A DNA stretch of 6,537 nt from Atopobium sp. (GTDB taxonomy: Bacteria; Actinomycetota; Coriobacteriia; Coriobacteriales; Atopobiaceae), in the NCBI GenBank assembly GCA_015259105.1, contig JABZGZ010000064.1, forward strand, positions 1 through 6,537, in the 5' to 3' direction. How positions within the stretch are numbered: position 1 is the stretch's first letter; each line of letters starts with the position of its first letter. Below, in pieces: positions 1 to 5,280 of this stretch. A program made the position numbers and the translations under genes. The notes below the pieces were generated by a model, which saw only the letters and a list, made by a program, of their open reading frames with translations, did no database searches and was not told the origin of the DNA.

Positions 1-128
1 GAGAGAAGAAGCACCAGGCACCAAGCCTGTCGCTGGAGATGATGACTCGCGGACTGCAGGTTGCGCTGGAAGCGGCGCTTGCAAACGACGTTGATCTCGC
101 GGATTCCGAAAGCGGAACGACCTGCTAG
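1..128 (+). CDS. 3' end of an unidentified protein-coding gene (partial)
   Basis: An open frame runs from the left edge (first full codon GAG at 3-5) to a TAG at 126-128 and gives about 41 residues. They include the stretch SLEMMTRGLQVALEAALAND and end ADSESGTTC. The amphipathic, helix-like composition and GC-rich third codon positions suggest real coding sequence. The other two + frames stop early (TGA at 39-41 and at 92-94). I do not recognise the family, and the 5' part lies outside the window. The gene would converge on prs, with the repeat region between them. The antisense frame over the same bases is also open, so the strand is probable rather than certain. Confidence 0.55.
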   Translation, partial: EKKHQAPSLSLEMMTRGLQVALEAALANDVDLADSESGTTC

Positions 129-162
129 AACTCGCGCTGCTGTAAGGGCGCCTACAAGTGCA

Positions 163-237
163 CGGGTTTCTCGCCAGGCGCGAGGTGCGCGGGGTTCGTG
201 GGGCGCTGCGAGCGCACCGGGTTTCTCGCCAGGCGCG
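163..237 (+). repeat. GC-rich direct repeats with core CGGGTTTCTCGCCAGG
   Basis: The 20-base string CGGGTTTCTCGCCAGGCGCG occurs exactly at 163-182 and again at 218-237. A degenerate copy (CGGGGTTCGTGGGGCGC) starts at 190, giving three units with a period of 27-28 bases. GGTGCGC at 184-190 and GCGCACC at 212-218 form an inverted repeat between the good copies. The right copy runs into the 12-base palindrome CAGGCGCGCCTG (230-241), where this cluster meets the next array tail to tail. The same core recurs at 6407-6422 and inverted at 575-589. Confidence 0.85.
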
Positions 238-355
238 CCTGAAAAGTGTAAAGAATCTGTATTTGAGACACAGATTCTTTGACAAAATCAGGCAAATCCA
301 CCGATTCTTTTACACTTTTAGGCAAAAATTACAGATTCTTTGATGAAATCAGGCA
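237..355. repeat. repeat array 1: one inverted and three direct ~30-base units with head ACAGATTCTTT
   Basis: An inverted unit at 237-260 reads ACAGATTCTTT plus ACACTTTTCAGGC on the - strand. After a 9-base gap, direct units start at 270, 300 and 331. Each has the head AC(A/C)GATTCTTT, a variable middle and the tail AGGCA. The first and third direct units match at 23 of 25 bases (270-294 and 331-355). The middles alternate: TTTT type in the inverted unit, AAAA type in unit 1, TTTT type in unit 2, AAAA type in unit 3. The period leaves no room for unique spacers, so this is not a CRISPR. Confidence 0.85.
250..280. repeat. perfect 11-base inverted repeat at the head-to-head junction of array 1
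   Basis: AAAGAATCTGT at 250-260 is the exact reverse complement of ACAGATTCTTT at 270-280, with a 9-base loop (261-269). It could form an AT-rich hairpin in either strand. It is created by two repeat units meeting head to head and recurs with few changes at 6510-6537. Confidence 0.9.
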
Positions 356-389
356 CGTGAAAGATAGGCGCTTCGGCTCTAAATTTTGA

Positions 390-515
390 GCCTGAAAACT
401 GCATCATGTCTGAGTAAATTTACTCAGACATGGCGAGAAAAACAGGCAAATCGCTCAGACATGGCGTACTTTTCCGGCAAATCGTTCAGACATGTCGAGA
501 AAAACAGGCGCACTC
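390..515. repeat. repeat array 2: one inverted and three direct 31-base units with head (C/T)TCAGACATG
   Basis: The inverted unit at 390-414 reads CTCAGACATG plus ATGCAGTTTTCAGGC on the - strand. After 8 bases (TAAATTTA) come direct units at 423-453, 454-484 and 485-515, with a period of exactly 31. The tail is (C/A)(A/C)GGC, followed by AAATCG in the first two units. The middles alternate between GAGAAAAA (first and third direct units) and TTTT types (inverted and second direct units), in the same order as array 1. Only the heads differ between the two arrays. Confidence 0.88.
405..432. repeat. perfect 28-base palindrome
   Basis: The palindrome is centred between 418 and 419; each half is CATGTCTGAGTAAA or its complement. 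It is the head-to-head junction of array 2 and could extrude as a cruciform or bind a dimeric protein. Every base pair was checked outwards to 405/432; the symmetry breaks at 404/433. Confidence 0.95.
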
Positions 516-574
516 CTGTCCGCATCAGGCTCGCTCCAGGCGTGCGCTGATCGTGCGCCAGCTCGCACCGCCCA

Positions 575-589
575 CCTGGCGAGAAACCC
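575..589 (-). repeat. inverted copy of the GGGTTTCTCGCCAGG core
   Basis: CCTGGCGAGAAACCC at 575-589 is the exact reverse complement of the core found at 163, 218 and 6407. The repeat-rich stretch is therefore bracketed by this core in opposite orientations. A weaker related string, GGGTTTCTTGTGCG on the - strand, overlaps the terminator hairpin at about 609-622. Confidence 0.85.
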
Positions 590-606
590 CGTCCACTCCC
601 AGCATT

Positions 607-650
607 TCCGCACAAGAAACCCGGTATCCACAAGAAGTAGATACCGGGTT
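607..650 (-). terminator. probable rho-independent terminator downstream of prs
   Basis: On the - strand AACCCGGTATC (650-640) and GATACCGGGTT pair perfectly over 11 bases around an 11-base loop (639-629). The stem runs straight into TCTTGTGCGG. It begins 41 bases after the prs stop codon. The T tract is short and interrupted, so termination may be partial. The other strand has no T tract after the stem, which favours use by the leftward operon. Confidence 0.6.
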
Positions 651-691
651 GAAATCGCTTCGCGACCTGCACGCGCCTTTGACCTGCGGGA

Positions 692-1687
692 TTACAGGTT
701 GAAGTCGCCGCCGAAGATGTCGGAGACAGGACGGTCGGTGTAGACAGCGTAAATTGCCTCGGCAATCTCGTTTGCGATGGTAATCGTCTTGATCTTGGAG
801 CCTTCCTGGTTTGCTGCCGCACAAGGAATTGCGTCGGTAACCACGCACTCCTCGATAGGAGCGTTGTTGAGGCGCTCGATTGCAGGACCAGAGAAGATAC
901 CGTGGGTGGCGCAGACGTAGATATCGCCTGCACCCATTTCCTTCAGCTTAACAACGGAAGCGCAGAGGGTACCTGCGGTATCAATCATATCGTCGTTAAC
1001 AATGCAGGTCTTACCCTTGATGTCGCCAATGATGCCCATAACAGCGCTCTCGTTGTGACGAGGACGGCTCTTGTGTGCAATAGCAAGGCCGCAGTCCAGG
1101 TAGTCGGAAAGCTTCTTAGCAGCCTTTGCGCGACCCATATCAGGGGAGACAACAACGGTGTTCTCCCAGTCGAATGGCTTACTCTTAAAGTAATCACCCA
1201 GAAGGTAAAGAGCAGTCAGGTGAGAAACAGGAATGTCAAAGAAGCCCTGGATCTGGCCCTGGTGCAGGTCAAGGGTGATAACGCGGTCAACGCCAGCGTT
1301 CTCAAGCAGGTTTGCCATCAGGCGAGCAGTAATAGGCTCGCGAGCAGCAGCTTTGCGGTCCTGACGAGCATATGCGTAGTGAGGGATAACTACGGTAAAG
1401 CTGTTAGCAGATGCGCGCTTTGCAGCGTCAGCAACAATCAGCGTTTCCATAACCAGGTCGTTGACGTTGACACCTGCCAAAGACTGAATGAAGAAGACCT
1501 CGTCGCCGCGGACAGACTCGTCAAAGCGAGCGTAGATTTCTCCGTTAGCAAACTTCTCGAGGAGAAGACCTTGTAGCTCTAGGTGAAGAATGTCTGCAAC
1601 CTTACGAGCCAGTTCAGGGTTACCTGTACCGGTGTAGAGCTTGATATTTCTAGCAACTAACAGTGGTTCACTCAGGTTCTCGAACAT
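692..1687 (-). CDS. prs: ribose-phosphate pyrophosphokinase (PRPP synthetase)
   Basis: This cytoplasmic enzyme transfers the pyrophosphate of ATP to ribose 5-phosphate. The product, PRPP, feeds purine, pyrimidine, histidine, tryptophan and NAD synthesis. The 331-residue length fits class I bacterial enzymes. Family marks are FANGEIYARFDESVRGDEVF (46-65), YARQDRK (106-112), the metal-binding DLHQGQIQGFFDIPVSHL (140-157), VVVSPDMG (178-185) and the PRPP loop DDMIDTAGT (232-240). The flexible catalytic loop reads KSRPR (206-210), where many homologues have KRRP; the lysine and the second arginine are kept. The ATG at 1685-1687 directly follows the glmU stop (TAGATG) and is preceded by AAAGAGG inside glmU, so translation of the two is probably coupled. 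The glmU-prs order is familiar from other Gram-positive bacteria. It is the last gene before the hairpin at 607-650. Confidence 0.97.
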   Translation of the reverse strand: MFENLSEPLLVARNIKLYTGTGNPELARKVADILHLELQGLLLEKFANGEIYARFDESVRGDEVFFIQSLAGVNVNDLVMETLIVADAAKRASANSFTVVIPHYAYARQDRKAAAREPITARLMANLLENAGVDRVITLDLHQGQIQGFFDIPVSHLTALYLLGDYFKSKPFDWENTVVVSPDMGRAKAAKKLSDYLDCGLAIAHKSRPRHNESAVMGIIGDIKGKTCIVNDDMIDTAGTLCASVVKLKEMGAGDIYVCATHGIFSGPAIERLNNAPIEECVVTDAIPCAAANQEGSKIKTITIANEIAEAIYAVYTDRPVSDIFGGDFNL

Positions 1688-3076
1688 CTAGTCCTCTTTC
1701 TCAAGCTTGTGACGCCTCTGGGCGGCGTATCCCTCAACAATTTTCTGTTCAGAGCGCTCAAGTGCGAGCGCGTCTGCTGGTACATCCTTTGTGATGCACG
1801 AACTTGCCCCCACAAGTGCGCCATCACCAATTGAGACAGGTGCCACCATCATGGTATCGGATCCAACAAAGACGTTGTTGCCAATGTTAGTCTTGAACTT
1901 GTGGTAACCGTCGTAATTGCACGTAATTGAACCCGCGCCAATGTTGACGCCGGAACCCATGGTTGTGTCACCAATGTAGGAGAGGTGAGGAACCTTGGAG
2001 CCCTCGCCGATAGTTGAATTTTTGATCTCAACGTGGGTGCCAGCCTTGGCGTGAGGCATGAGGTGTGTGCCTGGGCGCAGGTACGCGCGAGGACCGCAGG
2101 TAGCAAAGTCGTCTACCTGTGCGTTGATAGCTACAGTTTCATCGATAACAGCGTCGTTGCCAACAAGCGTATCGGTCAGACGAGTGTTAGGGCCTACCAC
2201 GCAATTCTCGCCAATTGAGGTCTTGCCGTAGAGCATAGTCTGCGGGAGAACCTCGGTGTCCATACCAAGCGTGACCTCGGGGCCAATCCAAACGGAGGTT
2301 GGGTCCAGCATGGTGACGCCTTGGCTCATCCAGTGCTCGTTGATGCGCTCCTGCATGATGCGGGTAGCAACGGCAAGCTCGGAGCGGGAATTGACGCCCA
2401 GCGCCTCTTTGTAGTCGTCAACGTGGACGGCAGCAACAGGCTCGCCCTGGCTGACGTAAAGGCCCACCATGTCGGTGAGGTAGTACTCGCCCTGAACGTT
2501 GTCATTGCCGAGAAGATCGATGTTTGCGGTCAGTCTTCCGCCACAGAAGCAGTACACGCCAACATTGCATTCACGTTCTTGCTCGCGCTGCTCTGGCGTA
2601 GCATCCTTGTGCTCAACAATGGCAGTTACCTGGCCGTTAGAAGAAATGACGCGACCATATCCGGTTGGATCTGGGGGCGTCATTGTGAGTACCGTACATG
2701 CGTTGTGATGAGCTTTAGTTTCTGCAACAAGGTCGAGAATAGACTGTGCGCGCAACAGAGATGCGTCACCGTTGATAACAACAACGGGTCCCTTGAAGCC
2801 ACCAAGAGCTTCCTTTACAACCTTGACGGCGTGGCCGGTGCCAAGACGCTCAGTCTGGGCAACATACTCAAGGTTAGGGAAGCAAGAAAGTGCAGATTTA
2901 ACCTCGTCAGCGTGGTTACCAACAACCACAATGACGCGGTCAGCGCCAGCAGAAATTGCAGCGTTGACACTCCACCAAACGATGGGTTTATCTAGTAATT
3001 TGTGCACAATCTTAGGGTGGTGGGACTTCATGCGCGTTCCCTCGCCTGCAGCGAGGACAATCGCAGTAAGTGGCAT
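1688..3076 (-). CDS. glmU: bifunctional GlmU: GlcN-1-P acetyltransferase / GlcNAc-1-P uridyltransferase
   Basis: GlmU makes UDP-GlcNAc for peptidoglycan and other wall glycans in the cytosol. Its C-terminal domain acetylates glucosamine 1-phosphate and its N-terminal domain adds UMP. The 462 residues match the usual length. The uridyltransferase half shows LAAGEGTRM (8-16), QTERLGTGHAV (74-84), GDASLL (103-108, with the metal-binding Asp104), QGEYYLTD (195-202) and LGVNSRSEL (226-234). The left-handed beta-helix half shows LRPGTH (333-338), His364 in PHLSYIGD as the likely catalytic base, VNIGAGSITCNYDG (377-390) and FVGSDT (403-408). The start at 3076 was chosen because GGAGG lies 7 bases upstream and LTAIVLAAGEG follows at once. 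A longer frame from 3187 would run back through the tRNA gene. It follows tRNA-Gln by 69 bases and abuts prs. Confidence 0.97.
   Translation of the reverse strand: MPLTAIVLAAGEGTRMKSHHPKIVHKLLDKPIVWWSVNAAISAGADRVIVVVGNHADEVKSALSCFPNLEYVAQTERLGTGHAVKVVKEALGGFKGPVVVINGDASLLRAQSILDLVAETKAHHNACTVLTMTPPDPTGYGRVISSNGQVTAIVEHKDATPEQREQERECNVGVYCFCGGRLTANIDLLGNDNVQGEYYLTDMVGLYVSQGEPVAAVHVDDYKEALGVNSRSELAVATRIMQERINEHWMSQGVTMLDPTSVWIGPEVTLGMDTEVLPQTMLYGKTSIGENCVVGPNTRLTDTLVGNDAVIDETVAINAQVDDFATCGPRAYLRPGTHLMPHAKAGTHVEIKNSTIGEGSKVPHLSYIGDTTMGSGVNIGAGSITCNYDGYHKFKTNIGNNVFVGSDTMMVAPVSIGDGALVGASSCITKDVPADALALERSEQKIVEGYAAQRRHKLEKED
1693..1699 (-). promoter_or_regulatory. ribosome binding site of prs, inside the glmU 3' end
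   Basis: AAAGAGG on the - strand lies 5 bases before the prs ATG and overlaps the last codons of glmU. It supports the chosen start and coupled translation, because ribosomes ending on glmU stop one codon before the prs start. Confidence 0.8.
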
Positions 3077-3083
3077 ACGTAAG

Positions 3084-3088
3084 CCTCC
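3084..3088 (-). promoter_or_regulatory. strong ribosome binding site fixing the glmU start
   Basis: GGAGG on the - strand sits 7 bases before the ATG at 3076-3074. It is the strongest Shine-Dalgarno sequence in the window and decides against the upstream ATG at 3187. A small hairpin (ACTCG-TAT-CGAGT, about 3115-3103) stands just upstream in the leader. Confidence 0.85.
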
Positions 3089-3145
3089 AAAGTACTTCGT
3101 ATTACTCGATACGAGTGCGTCCCTACACAAAAGTTGCGTAAAAAA

Positions 3146-3220
3146 TGGCTGGGGTAGTAGGATTCGAACCCACATTCCAGGCACCAAAAACCCGTGTCCT
3201 AACCGTTGGACGATACCCCA
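3146..3220 (-). tRNA. tRNA-Gln, anticodon TTG
   Basis: The - strand from 3220 folds as a full cloverleaf. The acceptor stem is TGGGGTA (3220-3214) paired with TACCCCA (3156-3150), followed by G and an encoded CCA (3148-3146). The anticodon stem CGGGT/GCCTG holds the loop TTTTGGT (3189-3183), with TTG at 3187-3185 reading CAA and, by wobble, CAG. The T arm is GTGGG-TTCGAAT-CCTAC. The sequence is close to textbook bacterial tRNA-Gln. It lies between two protein genes of the same strand, 44 bases after one and 69 before the other, with no clear promoter of its own. A run of six T follows the CCA. Confidence 0.95.
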
Positions 3221-3264
3221 ATGTAATCACTACGTTGGTTTTGTCCGCAACTCTATTAAGTGTA

Positions 3265-4194
3265 TCAGCTTAGCGAAGCAAATGCTCCACAAATTGCATC
3301 AAGAACAAGAACTGCTAAAGTCTGCGCATCTGCGGTAGTAAATGAACCGTCAACGTTTGTACCTTCTGGCAGCACAATCTTGATAGGGGAGCCCGTTGCA
3401 TCAGCAGACTCAATGGCAGTGCGCAGTCTTGCTGGCAGCGTCTCGTTTTCTTCCATAGAAACAGAGCCAATACCCACCTGTCCGCGAGCGGGCATACTTG
3501 GAGCATAAGCCGTGGTCAGAACCAAAACGGTAGCTGCATCAGTAGGAGAGTCAGCGCGATCAATCATGGTCATGCCGCTTGCCTCGGTAGTTGCTTTAGA
3601 AAGGTTATACACGCGAGCGGCCACGTTTCTAGAGATAGGATCTTCTCCCGTAATAGCAATGCAGGTGGTTTCAAGAACGTTAGCTGCGCGAGCAAAGCCC
3701 ATAGGACCCTGTGGATGGGGGCCTTTTGCCTGCTTGCCGGACCAAACGTGGCGCAGACGCTCAATAGCATCGAGGGTATCCTGGAACGCCATACCATCGG
3801 CAAGCTCGCCGACGCTCTCCTGGAAAAGCTTAACGGCAGCCTCAGTATGAACACCGTAATGACCATCAACTTTTCCGCACGAGAAACCCAAGATGTTGAG
3901 ACGCTCCTGCAGCTGACGCACGTCATTGCCGTGGAAGTTAGGAAGACGCAGGTAGAGGGTTCTGTCTCCTAGCTCATAGCCCTCATCGACCATGATTGCC
4001 CAGGTAGAGGCATCTACTTCTTCTCCAAGAGAAAGGTCATGGTCAAGCCTAAAGCGCGCAACGGCGCGAGCAGTTGACTTGCCAAACGTGTGGCTCTGGC
4101 GCTCATCGTCTTCGATGGTGTAGCCAAGCTTTACGAGGCGTTCCTGAATGTCTTCAACGGCAGCACCAGTGCTACCAGGAGTAATTGGATCCAT
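3265..4194 (-). CDS. CwlM-like protein: two peptidoglycan-binding domains plus a degenerate amidase-like domain
   Basis: The 309 residues carry no signal peptide or membrane segment, so the protein should be cytoplasmic. Two PG_binding_1-type domains are visible. One lies at about 6-70 (GAAVEDIQERLVKLGY ... FGKSTARAVARF ... VDASTW). The other lies at about 88-147 (NDVRQLQERLNILGF ... VDGHYGVHTEAAVKLFQ). After a linker, residues 175-305 follow the order of an amidase_3 fold, but the zinc ligands appear lost: ITGED stands where DPGH is expected and VLVLTTAY where SIHAN is expected. Mycobacterial CwlM has the same order, lacks a signal peptide and stimulates MurA instead of cutting the wall. A similar role here is inference, helped by glmU downstream. 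The start follows the prenyl synthase stop by 2 bases, with AAAGG 5 bases upstream. Alternatively it is a plain peptidoglycan-binding protein of unknown role. Confidence 0.7.
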   Translation of the reverse strand: MDPITPGSTGAAVEDIQERLVKLGYTIEDDERQSHTFGKSTARAVARFRLDHDLSLGEEVDASTWAIMVDEGYELGDRTLYLRLPNFHGNDVRQLQERLNILGFSCGKVDGHYGVHTEAAVKLFQESVGELADGMAFQDTLDAIERLRHVWSGKQAKGPHPQGPMGFARAANVLETTCIAITGEDPISRNVAARVYNLSKATTEASGMTMIDRADSPTDAATVLVLTTAYAPSMPARGQVGIGSVSMEENETLPARLRTAIESADATGSPIKIVLPEGTNVDGSFTTADAQTLAVLVLDAICGAFASLS

Positions 4195-4196
4195 AA

Positions 4197-5270
4197 TTAC
4201 CTTTCTCGGTTCACAAAGAAGTCTGCCATAGACAAAAGTGTGTCGCGAGCGTCTTCAGTAAGTATCACGTTTTCAAGCACGTGTTTTGCCTCATCAACTA
4301 AGGCAAGAGCGTGCGTGCGGACAAATTTTATCGCATTAGCGCTTTCCATAAGCTCCACAGCGCGCTGAAGCTTCAAAGTATCGCCTGTATGCGCAGAAAG
4401 TATGGAGACAAGCTCCGTCTTTTCTGCGGCGCCAAGGTGTTCAAGCGCGTAGACCACTGCGAGCGTGCGCTTGCCCTCAGTGATGTCTGACCTAAAGTCT
4501 TTACCCTGTACCTCGGCATTTCCTACCAGGTTGAGAAGATCGTCTTGCAGCTGGAAGGCAAGGCCAACTTTGAGGCCAAAGTCTTTGAGCGCATCAAGCG
4601 TCTTCTGGTCGGCACCACCAATGAGCGCACCCAGTACCAGGGGATATGCTGCTGAGTAGTAGGCGGTTTTGGAGAGCGCCATAAAAAGATACTGGTCAGA
4701 GGTAACATTCCAGCGCTCGTTTTGAGCCCAACCGAGGTCGAGAGCCTGACCCTCAAGGGTGTGCTCTTGCATGGCGAGAAGGGCGTCGATAACGCGAACT
4801 TTAAGCTGGTCAGAGAGGTGGTCGGCCACGGTAACGCGTCTGACAACATTGACCAGGGCAGAATCACCAACGTTGATGGCGAGTCCGGTACCGAGTGTCT
4901 TGTAGAGGCACTTCTCGCCACGGCGCAGCTCTGATTTGTCTGCGATGTCGTCGTGGATAAGGGCCGCCGACTGGAAGTCCTCAATGGCGCAGGCTACGGG
5001 CAGAGCGGCTTCGGCTGAGCCGCCGACTGCTTCGGCGCCCAGACAGCAGAGGACCGGTCGCACGCGCTTGCCACCGCCCGCACTGAAGTGAGCGAGTGGC
5101 TGGTAGAGATAGGTGTTCAGGTCCGCGCGGGTGCGCTCCGAGGGCGAGGACGCCGCTGTCGCGGGCGCTGTGGGTGCTGCGGGTGCTGCGGACGTTGCCG
5201 CGGGGAGACCGCGCATGATCTCTGCCTCGACGGCAGGGAGCTTTTGTGTGAGGTAGTCGGCGAAGTTCAC
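4197..5270 (-). CDS. trans-polyprenyl diphosphate synthase
   Basis: The enzyme condenses isopentenyl diphosphate onto an allylic diphosphate, giving a chain for quinones or other isoprenoids. The 357 residues show GGGKRVRP (65-72), the first Asp-rich motif DDIAD (107-111), LRRGEKCLYKTLG (115-127), EGQALDLGW (173-181), the second Asp-rich region LQDDLLN (241-247) and GKDFRSDITEGKRTL (256-270). The last Asp of the second motif is replaced by Asn. This position varies in many actinobacterial members, so activity is expected. Residues -4 and -5 before the first motif are both Ala, which by the usual rule argues against short C15 products and for longer ones; exact length cannot be read. An Ala/Pro/Thr-rich insert lies at 24-42. 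The start is GTG at 5270-5268, with AGGA 6 bases upstream overlapping the galE stop. Gaps are 7 bases to galE and 2 to the next gene. Confidence 0.9.
   Translation of the reverse strand: MNFADYLTQKLPAVEAEIMRGLPAATSAAPAAPTAPATAASSPSERTRADLNTYLYQPLAHFSAGGGKRVRPVLCCLGAEAVGGSAEAALPVACAIEDFQSAALIHDDIADKSELRRGEKCLYKTLGTGLAINVGDSALVNVVRRVTVADHLSDQLKVRVIDALLAMQEHTLEGQALDLGWAQNERWNVTSDQYLFMALSKTAYYSAAYPLVLGALIGGADQKTLDALKDFGLKVGLAFQLQDDLLNLVGNAEVQGKDFRSDITEGKRTLAVVYALEHLGAAEKTELVSILSAHTGDTLKLQRAVELMESANAIKFVRTHALALVDEAKHVLENVILTEDARDTLLSMADFFVNRER
4199..4204 (-). promoter_or_regulatory. ribosome binding site of the CwlM-like gene, overlapping the upstream stop codon region
   Basis: AAAGGT on the - strand ends at the first base of the TAA of the prenyl synthase gene, and its GG lies 5 bases before the ATG at 4194. 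Stop and start are 2 bases apart, which points to coupled translation. Confidence 0.7.
5145..5201 (-). repeat. low-complexity Ala/Pro/Thr-coding stretch in the prenyl synthase gene
   Basis: Residues 24-42 (AATSAAPAAPTAPATAAS and neighbours) come from near-repeats of GCAGCACCC-type triplets. The stretch is more GC-rich than the rest of the gene. It lies between the N-terminal helix and the first conserved block, where the family usually has a short variable link, so it is likely a flexible linker that varies in length by slippage. Confidence 0.7.
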
Positions 5271-5275
5271 GGAAA

Positions 5276-5280
5276 TCCTA
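5276..5280 (-). promoter_or_regulatory. ribosome binding site of the prenyl synthase, overlapping the galE stop
   Basis: TAGGA on the - strand includes the whole TAG stop of galE (5280-5278) and lies 5 bases before the GTG start at 5270. It supports the non-ATG start; the next ATG codes residue 19 and would remove the N-terminal helix. Confidence 0.65.

Larger units (their letters stand above)
129..691. other. convergent intergenic region filled with short repeats
   Basis: There is no convincing gene in these 563 bases. Short open frames here, such as 61-282 and 430-702, run through repeated DNA and lack family-like composition. The region holds a GC-rich cluster of CGGGTTTCTCGCCAGG copies (163-237), an AT-rich array of GATTCTTT units (237-355), a second array of CAGACATG units (390-515), extra CAGGC copies near 526-541, an inverted CGGGTTTCTCGCCAGG copy (575-589) and a terminator-like hairpin (607-650). 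GC content swings sharply between neighbouring blocks. Confidence 0.75.

Noticed and set aside
279..308. Promoter starting at TTGACA (279-284)
   Set aside because: No acceptable -10 box lies 16-18 bases downstream, and the TTGACA comes from the repeat unit itself.
61..343. Small + strand genes in the left intergenic region
   Set aside because: They read through repeats and give Arg/Ala-rich, family-less peptides; the first also overlaps the better supported frame ending at 128.
237..515. CRISPR array
   Set aside because: The repeat period is 30-31 bases with no space for unique spacers, one unit per array is inverted, and no cas gene is present.
424..933. 169-codon - strand frame overlapping the prs 3' end
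   Set aside because: It is a shadow in another frame of prs that then runs through the terminator hairpin and the repeats.
902..1576. 224-codon + strand frame opposite prs
   Set aside because: It is an antisense shadow of a well conserved enzyme gene; the same holds for 2321-2995 opposite glmU.
3077..3187. Longer GlmU start at 3187
   Set aside because: The extra 37 codons run through the tRNA-Gln 3' half. The ATG at 3076 has a strong GGAGG and matches the usual GlmU N-terminus.
3221..3264. Separate promoter for tRNA-Gln
   Set aside because: TACACT is a weak -10 candidate without a matching -35, so co-transcription is the simpler reading.
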